Shown here in pieces: positions 33,043 to 40,645 of a stretch of 64,000 nt of DNA. The DNA lies in NCBI GenBank assembly GCA_035456465.1, contig DATIDD010000043.1:24146-88145 (forward strand). The letters are read 5' to 3'. Positions within the stretch are counted from its first letter, which is position 1; each line of letters begins with the position of its first letter. This DNA comes from DATHTC01 sp035456465 (GTDB taxonomy: Bacteria > Actinomycetota > Thermoleophilia > Gaiellales > Gaiellaceae). Under the pieces are notes generated by a model. That model did no database searches. It saw nothing but the letters and a program-made list of their open reading frames with translations, and was not told the DNA's origin. The translations under genes and the position numbers were made by a program.

Positions 33043-33512
33043 GGGTCGCCGTCGAGGTGAACGGGCGAGCCTACGAGCGCGAGGCCGAGCCGCGGACGCT
33101 GCTGTCGGACTTCCTCCGCCACGAGCTCGGGCTCACGGGGACGAACGTCGGCTGCGAGCACGGGGTCTGCGGCGCGTGCACCGTGCAGCTGGACGGCGAG
33201 GCAGTGCGCTCGTGCCTGATGCTGGCCGTGCAGGCCGACGGGCACGCGATTCGCACCGTGGAGGGGCTCGCGCCGGCCGACGGCGGGCTGCACCCGCTCC
33301 AGGAGGCCTTCCAGGAGGCACACGCGCTCCAGTGCGGCTTCTGCACGCCGGGGTTCCTGCTGTCGCTGGAGGCGTTCCTGCGCGACCGCCCCGAGCCGTC
33401 CGACGAGGAGATCAGGGAGGCGCTCGCGGGCAACCTCTGCCGGTGCACCGGCTACCTGCCCATGATCGAGGCCGTGCGTCTCGCCGCGACGCTCCTGCGC
33501 GCGTCCCCTTGA
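33039..33512 (+). CDS. Molybdenum hydroxylase [2Fe-2S] small subunit
   Basis: A 157-residue iron-sulfur subunit with two clusters. The N-terminal plant-type ferredoxin motif is GCEHGVCGACTVQLDG with a later Cys in RSCLML. The C-terminal helical cluster has CGFCTPGF and GNLCRCTGYLPM. Length and motif spacing are standard for the family. It is the last gene of the L-M-S set, with GTGA coupling to the FAD subunit. Confidence 0.94.
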   Translation: MRVAVEVNGRAYEREAEPRTLLSDFLRHELGLTGTNVGCEHGVCGACTVQLDGEAVRSCLMLAVQADGHAIRTVEGLAPADGGLHPLQEAFQEAHALQCGFCTPGFLLSLEAFLRDRPEPSDEEIREALAGNLCRCTGYLPMIEAVRLAATLLRASP

Positions 33513-33543
33513 CGCCGCGCGGCGGCGGGGGGAGAACTCGCCG

Positions 33544-34608
33544 GTGGACGACGCGGCGCGCGAGGCGCTCGCACTGGGCGAGCGGCAGGTGGAGTTCCTG
33601 GAGCGTTGGGCCCGCGCGGGCGAGGCCGAGCGCCTGCGGGACTTCGCGCTCGGGCTCCTCGACCGCTCGCGCACCGACGACCGCGTCGCGCTCGTGTGGC
33701 ACGTCGCGCGGCTGCTCGCGCTCACGCCGGGCCTCGACTTCGCGCTCGCGCTCCGCGACCTCGCGCGCGAGCTCGACCCCCGCGAGCTCGCGGGGCGAGC
33801 CTCGGCGGGGCAGCCGCTCGAGGTCTGCGCGGAGCTCGTCGCGTCCGCCGAGCCCGCCGACGACCGCTTCGTCGCGTGCCTCGTCCAGGAGCTCGTCCTC
33901 CGCCACGGCTCGCTCGAGCGCGAGCCGTTCGCGTCGTCGTGGCGCGGGCTCGCGTCGCGTGGGCACGAGCTCGCGTGGCTGCCGCTGCGCCTGTCGCGGG
34001 TCGAGGCGGCGCCCGAGCTGCCGTCGTTCTCGCCGCACGGCGAGGTTCGAGCCCGCCTCGGCCCGCTCGACGAGGGTGCCGGGCCGGACGCGGGGCCGGC
34101 GGTCGGCCGCATCGGCGCGGAGGCGACGACGCCGGCCGACGCCGAGCGCATCCTCGCTGCGGTGGCGGGCTGGAAGGCCGAGGCGCGGGTGTTCGGGTTG
34201 ACGGGAGGAGCGGAGCAGCCGCTCGCGGTCGCGCTTGGGGAGGCCGGGCTCGAGTGCCTCCCCAGCGGCCTGCTGGGCCGCCGCCGGGCGCCGAGCCGCG
34301 GTCGGCAGATCCGCGCCGCCGACGCCTGGGCGGCGGTCTTCGACCTCGCGTCCGGCGGCGGCGCCTACGACGACGGCGAGGGTGGCGCGTACGGGCGCCT
34401 CCACGCGTGGCGCTCGCTGGGCGCGCTCGCGGGCGCGACCCCGGACGCGCCCTTCGACGAGGTCGTCGACACGGTCGAGCGCGCGTCCTGGTACCGGTTC
34501 GAGTCCGACGCCGGCTGGTTCTGGAACGAGCTGTACGACCTCGGGCTCGGGGCCGTGAGCCCGGACGGACGTCGCCTGGCGGTGCTCGCCGCCACCGACA
34601 CGGACTAG
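33544..34608 (+). CDS. Hypothetical protein, helical, unknown function
   Basis: A 354-residue soluble protein starting at GTG 33544. The N-terminal 170 residues are helix-rich and acidic (ERQVEFLERWARAGEAERLRDF). The C-terminal part is Gly/Ala-rich with a conserved-looking YDDGEGGAYGRLHAWRSLGAL and ends WYRFESDAGWFWNELYDLGLG. No signal peptide, membrane segment or metal motif is seen. It may be co-transcribed with the hydroxylase genes (31-base gap) or independent. Its stop shares the bases CTAG with the convergent hydratase gene. I do not recognise the family. Confidence 0.7.
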   Translation: MDDAAREALALGERQVEFLERWARAGEAERLRDFALGLLDRSRTDDRVALVWHVARLLALTPGLDFALALRDLARELDPRELAGRASAGQPLEVCAELVASAEPADDRFVACLVQELVLRHGSLEREPFASSWRGLASRGHELAWLPLRLSRVEAAPELPSFSPHGEVRARLGPLDEGAGPDAGPAVGRIGAEATTPADAERILAAVAGWKAEARVFGLTGGAEQPLAVALGEAGLECLPSGLLGRRRAPSRGRQIRAADAWAAVFDLASGGGAYDDGEGGAYGRLHAWRSLGALAGATPDAPFDEVVDTVERASWYRFESDAGWFWNELYDLGLGAVSPDGRRLAVLAATDTD

Positions 34609-35234
34609 CCGACGAGCGTCAGCTCCAGCGTCCCGAGCGGCTTCAGCTCGTACCGGACGCGGTCGCCGGGCCGGACCTCGAGCGGCGGCACGACCGAGCC
34701 TGCGATGACGACCTCGCCCTCCCGCAGCTCCTCGCCCGCCGCGTCGAGGGTGCGCGCGACGTGCGCGACGACCTCGTCGAGCCGCCCCGTCAGCGCCTCG
34801 ACGTCGTCCGCCAGCCGCTCGTCCCCGCCGCACGTGACGCGGGCCGAGAGCGCCGCGGGCTCCAGCGCCGGCCCGCGCACGCCGAGGACGACGTGCCGCT
34901 GGTAGACGTTCGCCGCGAGGATCCGCTCGGGATCGTCCGGCGGAACGTCGAGGTCCGCCAGCTCGATTGCGGCGCCGAGCCCGGCAATGGACGCCGCGGG
35001 GCCTACCCACACCGCCACCTCCGGCTCGAGCACGGGCCGCGTCCAGCCGGCGAGCGACACCGCCGCGCCGTCCTCGACGAGCGCCGTGTCGACGAGGAAG
35101 CCGACGAGCGGGCCCTCCAGCCCCAGCCGCGCGAGCGCCTCCGGCGAGCCGAAGCCGACCTTCCAGCCGACTGCGCGCGCCCCCGCCGCGAGCAGCTCCC
35201 GCCGCCGCGCGAGCTGCGCCTCGAGACCGCTCAC
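34605..35234 (-). CDS. 2-keto-4-pentenoate hydratase / fumarylacetoacetate hydrolase family protein
   Basis: A 209-residue protein from GTG 35232-35234, which overlaps the cupin stop (GTGA). It shows the hydratase/FAH-fold pattern: AVGWKVGFGSPEAL near the N-terminus, LEPEVAVWVG supplying metal-binding acidic residues, and GSVVPPLEVRPGDRVRYEL near the end. It is shorter than typical hydratases (about 260 residues) because the N-terminal helices are reduced. Members hydrate 2-hydroxydienoates made by aromatic ring cleavage, consistent with the surrounding catabolic genes. Confidence 0.82.
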   Translation of the reverse strand: MSGLEAQLARRRELLAAGARAVGWKVGFGSPEALARLGLEGPLVGFLVDTALVEDGAAVSLAGWTRPVLEPEVAVWVGPAASIAGLGAAIELADLDVPPDDPERILAANVYQRHVVLGVRGPALEPAALSARVTCGGDERLADDVEALTGRLDEVVAHVARTLDAAGEELREGEVVIAGSVVPPLEVRPGDRVRYELKPLGTLELTLVG

Positions 35235-35623
35235 TCCGGCAGCTCGTACCCGGCCTGCTCGAGCGACCCGGCGCCGCTCCAGCCCCAGAGCAGCAGCACG
35301 TCCTCGTCGGAGGTGTTGTCGAAGCCGTGCCAGTGGCCGGCGGGCGTGAAGACGACGTCGCCGGCCGCCGCGGGCTCGCGGCCCTCGTCCGTGTAGATCT
35401 CGCCGCGCCCCGTCAGCACGACGAGGAACTCGTCGCACCTCGGGTGGCGGTGCCGCTCGTGGCGCGCGCCGGGCGGCAGCACCGTGCGGCCGACGACGAG
35501 CCGGTCGGTTCCGGCGGAGCGTGCGTCGATCAGGAACTGCACCTGCATGTCGATCCAACCCTCCTCCTCGCGGAGGCCCTGCTCGAGCGCCACGTCCGCG
35601 ACGCGCGTCCGGTACGGCCTCAC
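35231..35623 (-). CDS. Cupin-domain protein
   Basis: A 130-residue single-domain cupin. Motif 1 is visible as RHERHRHPRCDEFLVVLTGRG and motif 2 as PAAAGDVVFTPAGHWHGFDN, giving the 3-His/1-Glu metal site. It sits between the hydratase and a hydroxyacid dehydrogenase, all overlapping by four bases. It could be an isomerase, decarboxylase or ring-cleaving dioxygenase; small cupins of this kind cannot be assigned from sequence alone. Confidence 0.85.
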   Translation of the reverse strand: MRPYRTRVADVALEQGLREEEGWIDMQVQFLIDARSAGTDRLVVGRTVLPPGARHERHRHPRCDEFLVVLTGRGEIYTDEGREPAAAGDVVFTPAGHWHGFDNTSDEDVLLLWGWSGAGSLEQAGYELPE

Positions 35624-36501
35624 ACCAGCCCGCCGAGCCGCCGGTACACCTCGTGCACGACCGCGAAGTCGTGCTCGCGGAGGCCGAGCCCGCGCGCCGC
35701 GTTCAGCAGCTCGTTGGCCGCCGCGGCCGTCGGGACGGGAATGCCCCAGCCGCGGGCGAGCTCGAGCGCGAGCGTCAGGTCCTTCTGCTGGAAGTCCACG
35801 TCGGCGAGCGGGGGCTCGTCGAGGCCGCCCTCGAGGAGGAACTTCGACCGGTACCGGATCACGGGCGACGCGACCACGCTGTGGAGCATCGCCTCGACGG
35901 CGGCTCCCCGCTCGACGCCGCCGCGCTCCGCGAAGGCGACGGCCTCGCCGAGGTTCACGATCTGCGTGATCAGCGCGAGGTTGACGGCGACCTTCATAGT
36001 GTGCCCGCTCCCGCTCGGCCCGAGGTGGGTCACCTTCGGGCCGATCGCGCGCAGAACCGGCTCGACGCGCGAGAACGCGTCCGCGTCGCCGCCGACCATG
36101 ATCGAGAGCTCGCCGGCCTCGAGCGTCGTCGTTGAGCCGGAGACCGGCGCGTCGAGCATCGTCCCGCCCGCGTCCGCGATCGCGGACGCGAGCCGGCGGG
36201 ACGTCTCCGGGTGGATCGTGCTCATCTCGACGTGGACCCGGCCGGGGCCCGTGCCCGCGACGATCCCGTCCTCGCCGAGGACGACGGCCTCGACCGCCTT
36301 CGCGTCGGTCACCATCGAGAGCGTGACGTCGGCGCTCGCCGCCGCCTCCGCGGGCGACCCCGTCCAGTCGAGGCCGCGGTCGAGCAGCGGACGTGCCTTC
36401 TCCTTCGTCCGGTTCCAGCCGGCGACCTCGTAGCCGGCGTCGAGCAGGCGCGCGGCGATCCCCGCGCCCATCGCGCCGAGCCCGACGACGGCGAGCCGCA
36501 C
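35620..36501 (-). CDS. NAD(P)-dependent beta-hydroxyacid dehydrogenase (HIBADH-like), second copy
   Basis: A 293-residue paralogue of the protein at 10694-11587. Motifs: AVVGLGAMGAGIAARL, LDAPVSGSTT and the catalytic Lys in HTMKVAVNLALI. The start is GTG 36499-36501, overlapping the pckA TAG by one base. The two copies share the SxxxSPxxxYR stretch (VVASPVIRYRSKFL here, VIASPMLKYRGPFV there), which is unlike classical MmsB, so both may form one narrower subfamily. It is coupled to the cupin and hydratase genes downstream. Confidence 0.87.
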   Translation of the reverse strand: MRLAVVGLGAMGAGIAARLLDAGYEVAGWNRTKEKARPLLDRGLDWTGSPAEAAASADVTLSMVTDAKAVEAVVLGEDGIVAGTGPGRVHVEMSTIHPETSRRLASAIADAGGTMLDAPVSGSTTTLEAGELSIMVGGDADAFSRVEPVLRAIGPKVTHLGPSGSGHTMKVAVNLALITQIVNLGEAVAFAERGGVERGAAVEAMLHSVVASPVIRYRSKFLLEGGLDEPPLADVDFQQKDLTLALELARGWGIPVPTAAAANELLNAARGLGLREHDFAVVHEVYRRLGGLV

Positions 36502-38042
36502 TAGCCGACGGCGGCGACGATCTCGTCCGAGAGGCTCGGGAAGCGGCGGAGGAACTCCGTGCGCTCGCCCTTGAACCGCTCGACGAACCGCGCGTACTCG
36601 TCCATCCGCCCCTGCGCCTCGTACAGGCGCCGCGGCTGGAGCACGTCGAGGTCGTCGTCGATCCCCGGCACGTGCGAGGCGACGAGGTAGCCGAAGTCGG
36701 GGTCGCGCTCCCAGTCGGTCGTGCCCTCGGCGATCGCCTTCACGATCGCGGACGAGTGCTTGATCTTCACCTTCTTCGAGCCGTGCTCGCGCTCCGGGCC
36801 GCCGACCCGCCCAGTGTTCAGCAGGTAGACCTCGAGCGGGTGCTGCTCGAGCAGCTCGAGGAACCGGTTCCCCTGCAGGTCGTGCGGCATCGGGAAGAAC
36901 GGGTTCGTCCCCGGCACGCGCAGGAACTTCCCCTCCTCGGCCTTGCCGCCGGCGCTCGTCCCCGTCGTCTCGCCGAGCATGAAGTACGCGGCCGCCTGCG
37001 CGCCCTCGAGCTTCGCCACCGCCGGGATGATGTTCTCGTTCCGGTTGAGGATCAGCAGGAAGTGGGCGCCCTCGATCGGCCGGTAGGCGGCCGACTCGAT
37101 CGAGCGGAAGCTGAACGTCGCGCGGCCGTTCTGCGTGTACGAGGTGTCGTAGAAGTCGACCTCGTCGCCGGTCTGCGACACGTTCTCGAGGTACGAGTCG
37201 GGCTGCGTCACGGCGCCGTGGATCGTCGGCTCGTCCTCGGGGTTGAGCCCGAACGTCTTCGCGAAGCAGCCGTTCTCGGTCGCGAACACCTTGCCGTCGG
37301 GCATCCACGCGACGAAGTCGTCCTGCACCGGGAGCGACATGTTCTGGCGCGTGAACGTCGTCGTCGTCTTGCCCGTCCCGGAGAGGCCGACGATCAGCCC
37401 GACCCGGTCGCCGCGGTCGGTCGGGATGATCTTGCAGCCGGCGTGCAGCGGGATCCCGCCGCGGTCGTGGACGAGCTTGTTCCACATCCGCAGCACGCCC
37501 TTCTTCGACTCGCCGAAGTAGTCCGAGTTGAAGACGCGGTTCACGCCCTGCTCGAGGTCGACGGTGATCAGCCGGTCGTCCGGCTTCCCCGGCGCCTTCA
37601 GCGTCGGCGTGTACACCACCGTCAGCTCCGGCTCGAAGCTCGACCGATCCTCGACGGGGAACCAGAGCTGCTGCTGCATCCCCGCGATGTTCGCGTGGGC
37701 GGCCTCGATGTAGAGGCGCACCGGGATCTGGAACTCGGGCTGCGCGCCCAGGTACCCGTCGATCAGCACCATCTCGCGCTCGGCGATGTAGGCGTCCTGG
37801 CGCTCGGCCCACTCGGCGGCCTCCGCTCGCGAGATCGTGCGCTCGACGCCGGGCTCGGGGTCGTCCGTGACGATGAACGTCGACGGCGTCGACCGCGCCA
37901 GCACCTCGGTCTGGACGTTGAGGTTCCCGTACCTCGTCCAGCGCGCGGACGGCATCCGGGCGGTCAGCTCCTTCAGCGCCTCGGCGGACGGGTTGTCGTG
38001 CACCTTCGCCGCCTCCGGCAGCCGGAACAGCATCTTCGCCAC
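36501..38042 (-). CDS. pckA: Phosphoenolpyruvate carboxykinase (ATP)
   Basis: A 513-residue ATP-type PEPCK converting oxaloacetate to PEP and CO2, the entry step of gluconeogenesis. The kinase P-loop GLSGTGKTTTTF is near residue 225, the kinase-2 stretch VQDDFVAW and the substrate site EGAHFLLILNRNENIIP follow, and RVGGPEREHGSKKVKIKHSSA lies near the C-terminus (quoted in part). GTG start 38040-38042 with ribosome site GAAGGAGA. A -10-like TATAGT is at 38084-38089 on the minus strand. Gluconeogenesis fits growth on organic acids released by the surrounding pathways. Confidence 0.95.
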   Translation of the reverse strand: MAKMLFRLPEAAKVHDNPSAEALKELTARMPSARWTRYGNLNVQTEVLARSTPSTFIVTDDPEPGVERTISRAEAAEWAERQDAYIAEREMVLIDGYLGAQPEFQIPVRLYIEAAHANIAGMQQQLWFPVEDRSSFEPELTVVYTPTLKAPGKPDDRLITVDLEQGVNRVFNSDYFGESKKGVLRMWNKLVHDRGGIPLHAGCKIIPTDRGDRVGLIVGLSGTGKTTTTFTRQNMSLPVQDDFVAWMPDGKVFATENGCFAKTFGLNPEDEPTIHGAVTQPDSYLENVSQTGDEVDFYDTSYTQNGRATFSFRSIESAAYRPIEGAHFLLILNRNENIIPAVAKLEGAQAAAYFMLGETTGTSAGGKAEEGKFLRVPGTNPFFPMPHDLQGNRFLELLEQHPLEVYLLNTGRVGGPEREHGSKKVKIKHSSAIVKAIAEGTTDWERDPDFGYLVASHVPGIDDDLDVLQPRRLYEAQGRMDEYARFVERFKGERTEFLRRFPSLSDEIVAAVG

Positions 38043-38083
38043 GGACTCGTGTCTCCTTCTCGTCGTCGGATCCGAACCCGGCG

Positions 38084-38089
38084 ACTATA
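38084..38089 (-). promoter_or_regulatory. -10 element for pckA
   Basis: TATAGT on the minus strand, 41 bases upstream of the pckA start, close to consensus in a very GC-rich context. No good -35 is found 16-18 bases upstream (GGTTCG or CGGTTC), so activator help or a weak -35 is implied. Confidence 0.45.
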
Positions 38090-38175
38090 CCCCCGCTCCT
38101 CCACTCGAACCGTCTGCAACGGCGCCGGTTTCTGGCGTTATGCTCGGCTTTCGTCCCCACGAGCGAGGAGGCTCG

Positions 38176-39195
38176 ATGCTCACGTTCGGCGTCACCGTCC
38201 TGCCCGACCCCCCGTACGCGCGATTCCTCGAGCTGATCCAGCTGGCCGAGCAGCAGGGCTTCGAGTACGGCTGGACGTACGACTCGCACGTCCTGTGGCA
38301 GGAGTCGACGCCGCTCCTGACGATGGCCGTCGAGCGCACGTCGCGAATGCGGTTCGGGCACTTCGTCACGAACCCGGGCACGCGCGAGCCGACCGTGCTC
38401 GCGTCGATGTACGCGACGCTGCACGACATCTCCGACGGGCGGATGGCGATGGGCATCGGCCGCGGCGACTCCGCGCGGCGCTACATCGGCCAGAAGCCCG
38501 TGAAGGTGGCGGAGTTCGAGCGCCGCTGCGCGATGGTCAAGGACTTCATGAACGGCCGCCCCGTGGACTGGAACGACAAGGAGCTCGAGCTCAAGTGGGT
38601 ACGCGAGGAGCTGCCGGAGATCCCGATGTGGATCGCGGGCTACGGGCCGAAGGCGCTCGGTGTCGCAGGGCGCGTCGGCGACGGCGTGATCATCCAGCTC
38701 GCCGACCCGGACATCATCCAGTGGATCATGGGCACCGCGCGCAAGGCGGCGGAGGAGGCGGGCCGGGACCCGGCGGCGCTCAAGTGCATCGTGGGCGCGC
38801 CCAGCCACGTGTCCGACGACATGGCGGAGGCTCGCGAGCAGACGAAGTGGTTCCCGGCGATGGTCTCGAACCACGTCAAGGACCTGATCGACCGCTACGG
38901 CGCCGACGGCACGGTGATCCCGAAGGCGCTCACCGACTACGTGCTCCAGCGCGACTTCTACGACTACGACGAGCACTCGCGCGTCGGCGCCAAGCACGGC
39001 GCGTTCGTGCCGGACGAGATCGCCGACCGCTTCTCCGTGCTCGGCACGACGGAGCAGATCACCGCGAAGCTGAAGGAGCTCGAGTCGATCGGCGTCGACC
39101 AGTTCAACATCTACCTCATGACCGAGCGGCAGGAGGAGACGCTGCGTGCCTACGGCAGCGAGGTGATCCCGCAGTTCGCGACCGTCGCCGCCTAG
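38176..39195 (+). CDS. LLM class F420-dependent oxidoreductase
   Basis: A 339-residue luciferase-like TIM-barrel protein. Features: a MLTFGVTVLPDPPYARFLEL opening, FGHFVTNPGTREPTVLAS, GRMAMGIGRGDSARRYIG and IPMWIAGYGPKALGVAGRVGDGVII (quoted in part), as in methylenetetrahydromethanopterin-reductase-like F420 enzymes. ATG 38176 has a GAGGAGG ribosome site about six bases upstream, so the shorter start is chosen. It is divergent from pckA, and its stop shares CTAG with a convergent gene. Substrate unknown. Confidence 0.87.
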   Translation: MLTFGVTVLPDPPYARFLELIQLAEQQGFEYGWTYDSHVLWQESTPLLTMAVERTSRMRFGHFVTNPGTREPTVLASMYATLHDISDGRMAMGIGRGDSARRYIGQKPVKVAEFERRCAMVKDFMNGRPVDWNDKELELKWVREELPEIPMWIAGYGPKALGVAGRVGDGVIIQLADPDIIQWIMGTARKAAEEAGRDPAALKCIVGAPSHVSDDMAEAREQTKWFPAMVSNHVKDLIDRYGADGTVIPKALTDYVLQRDFYDYDEHSRVGAKHGAFVPDEIADRFSVLGTTEQITAKLKELESIGVDQFNIYLMTERQEETLRAYGSEVIPQFATVAA

Positions 39196-39692
39196 TCGGC
39201 GATGTCGACGAGCGCGACGACGGCGATCACCAGCTCGCCGAGGCCGGCGAGCGCGGCGAGCCCCGTCGCGGTCAGGAACGGGATGCTCACGAGCGGGAGC
39301 ACCGGCGCGTAGGGCATGAGCGTCTCGCGCGCGCCGCCGCCGAGCCGGATCAGCCGGAACGGCAGCAGGATCACGCCGCCCAGTCCCAGCGCGCGCCAGC
39401 GGGCGATCTCGCCGGCGAGCCGCTGCGCCTCGCTCGTGTGACCTCGCAGGTCGGTCGGGGCGGTTCGGACGCGGCCCGGCAGCTCGGCGAGCGCGCCCAG
39501 CGAGGTGGAGAACACGTACAGCAGCACGGGCGGCGTGGCGGCGAGGCCGGCGACGAACAGGATCGGGATCCAGTCCTCGGTGCGGTCGGGGGTGCCGTCG
39601 TCGACGAGCGCGCCGAAGATGACGACCGCGGCGACGCCGAGCACGATCGCGTACGTGCGCGCGATCCGGGCGGCTGCCGCGACCACCTTCAT
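39192..39692 (-). CDS. Hypothetical membrane protein
   Basis: A 166-residue protein with four likely membrane segments: YAIVLGVAAVVIFGALV (about 14-30), WIPILFVAGLAATPPVLLYVF (about 41-61, shortened), LGGVILLPFRLI (about 105) and the last 40 residues (VSIPFLTATGLAALAGLGELVIAVVALV, in part). A polar segment lies between segments 2 and 3. ATG 39690-39692 overlaps the amidase stop (ATGA), suggesting cotranscription with a cell-wall enzyme. No known domain recognised. Confidence 0.75.
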   Translation of the reverse strand: MKVVAAAARIARTYAIVLGVAAVVIFGALVDDGTPDRTEDWIPILFVAGLAATPPVLLYVFSTSLGALAELPGRVRTAPTDLRGHTSEAQRLAGEIARWRALGLGGVILLPFRLIRLGGGARETLMPYAPVLPLVSIPFLTATGLAALAGLGELVIAVVALVDIAD

Positions 39693-40387
39693 CGGCCGAG
39701 GAACGCGCGGATCCCGTCGCGGAGCCCGGCTGCCGCCCGTGCGCGGTACGCCGGCGTCGCGAGCAGGCGATCCTCGCGGGGGTTCGTGAGGAAGCCGAGC
39801 TCGACCAGGACCGCGGGCACGTCGGCCCAGTTGAACCCGGTGATGTCGCCGCGCTCCTGGAGCCCGAGGTTCCGGGAGCCGAGGCGGGCGACCAGCGCCC
39901 GCTGGACCGCCGTCCCGGCGCGCCGGCTCTCGGCGGCGATGTCGTCCGTCCAGCCGCGGCGACGCGCGGGGACGAGCGTGTGGGTGCCGTGCGTCGCCCG
40001 GTTCGACGAGCCGTCGGCGTGGACGCGCAGCATCAGCGCCGCGCCCGCGCGGTTGCAGGTGCGCGCACGGGTCACGTTGCCGAGGCTCGGCCCGCGGGTC
40101 GTCGTCCGGGTCATCACCACCGGGATCCCTTCCCGCCGGAGCAGCGCGCGCAACCGCAGCGACACGTCGAGCGCGAGGTCGGCCTCGCGCTGCCCGGTGA
40201 CGACGCCGCCGGCGCCGCCGCCGTCCTTGAGCTTCCGTGTGGCGGAGCCGGGACCGATCGGCTCGGTGGCGGGGTTCGCCCGCGCGCCGTGGCCGGGGTC
40301 GATGCAGACGGGCGCCGCGGGCGTGCCGGCGAGCGCCGCGGAGGCGAGGAGGGCGGCCAGCACGCGGGCTACGATAGGCGCTCCCAC
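39689..40387 (-). CDS. N-acetylmuramoyl-L-alanine amidase (Amidase_3)
   Basis: A 232-residue secreted zinc amidase that cleaves peptidoglycan between MurNAc and L-Ala. A short N-terminal hydrophobic stretch (VARVLAALLASAALAGTPAAP) is a probable signal peptide. The catalytic fold shows VCIDPGHGARANP (zinc His), GGVVTGQREADLALDVS (zinc Glu), LMLRVHADGSS (zinc His) and a C-terminal VLVELGFLTNPREDRLL (catalytic Glu). The GTG at 40385-40387 abuts the tRNA-Cys gene; GTG 40361-40363 is a possible alternative but would shorten the signal. Confidence 0.88.
   Translation of the reverse strand: MGAPIVARVLAALLASAALAGTPAAPVCIDPGHGARANPATEPIGPGSATRKLKDGGGAGGVVTGQREADLALDVSLRLRALLRREGIPVVMTRTTTRGPSLGNVTRARTCNRAGAALMLRVHADGSSNRATHGTHTLVPARRRGWTDDIAAESRRAGTAVQRALVARLGSRNLGLQERGDITGFNWADVPAVLVELGFLTNPREDRLLATPAYRARAAAGLRDGIRAFLGR
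40370..40375 (+). promoter_or_regulatory. -10 element for tRNA-Cys
   Basis: TACGAT lies 12 bases before the first base of the mature tRNA, placing the start point about six bases upstream of it. It lies inside the divergent amidase 5' coding region. No clear -35 is seen. Confidence 0.4.
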
Positions 40388-40458
40388 GGCGCCTTGGCCG
40401 AGTGGCTAGGCACGGGTCTGCAAAACCCGGTACACCGGTTCGACTCCGGTAGGCGCCT
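40388..40458 (+). tRNA. tRNA-Cys (GCA)
   Basis: A full cloverleaf: acceptor arms GGCGCCT (40388-40394) and AGGCGCC (40451-40457), D-arm GGCCGAGTGGCTAGGC, anticodon stem CGGGT/ACCCG around loop CTGCAAA with anticodon GCA, T-arm CCGGTTCGACTCCGG, and discriminator T as expected for Cys. Length 71 bases. The CCA end does not appear to be encoded directly after the discriminator. The usual Sec tRNA features (long variable arm, UCA anticodon) are absent, so this is not selC. Confidence 0.95.
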
Positions 40459-40476
40459 TCCACTGCCTGGGCAAGC

Positions 40477-40515
40477 GGGAAACGAGCCGGTTCGGTCTGC
40501 CTGTTCACGTTTCCC
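40477..40515. repeat. Inverted repeat downstream of tRNA-Cys
   Basis: GGGAAACG (40477-40484) and CGTTTCCC (40508-40515) are exact complements 23 bases apart. It overlaps the end of the integrase remnant and could be a recombinase arm site or a tRNA terminator; there is no T-run. Confidence 0.35.
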
Positions 40516-40618
40516 ACCTGTCCTGCGCCCGCCGCATCGCGTCCGCGAGCTCGTGCTGGTCGAGGTGCATGTAGTGCTCCGAGGTCGTGACGGGCGACCG
40601 GTGCCGCATGAACCTCGA
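40505..40618 (-). pseudogene. Tyrosine recombinase (integrase) C-terminal remnant
   Basis: Reading leftward, about 38 codons end at TGA (40505-40507) and are closed upstream by another stop at 40619-40621. They translate as FMRHRSPVTTSEHYMHLDQ then HELADAMRRAQDRWET. This is the C-terminal tail of a phage-type integrase: the HRSPVTTSEHY stretch carries the box-II region and catalytic Tyr. It lies 47 bases from the 3' end of tRNA-Cys, the standard attachment site for such elements. It marks a former integration event; the rest of the integrase is gone. Confidence 0.72.
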
Positions 40619-40645
40619 TCAGCGGGAGGAGCATTCCGTCTGTCC

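Noticed and set aside
30047..33512. Aerobic CO dehydrogenase (coxLMS)
   Set aside because: The large subunit lacks the AYRCSFR active-site loop and reads PYRGAGR; treated as a general molybdenum hydroxylase.
40388..40458. tRNA-Sec (selC) as support for the selenoprotein
   Set aside because: The anticodon is GCA, the variable arm is short and the length is 71 bases; it is tRNA-Cys.
40483..40490. attR-like repeat of the tRNA T-arm (CCGGTTCG)
   Set aside because: Only eight matching bases in a GC-rich context; too short to call an attachment site.
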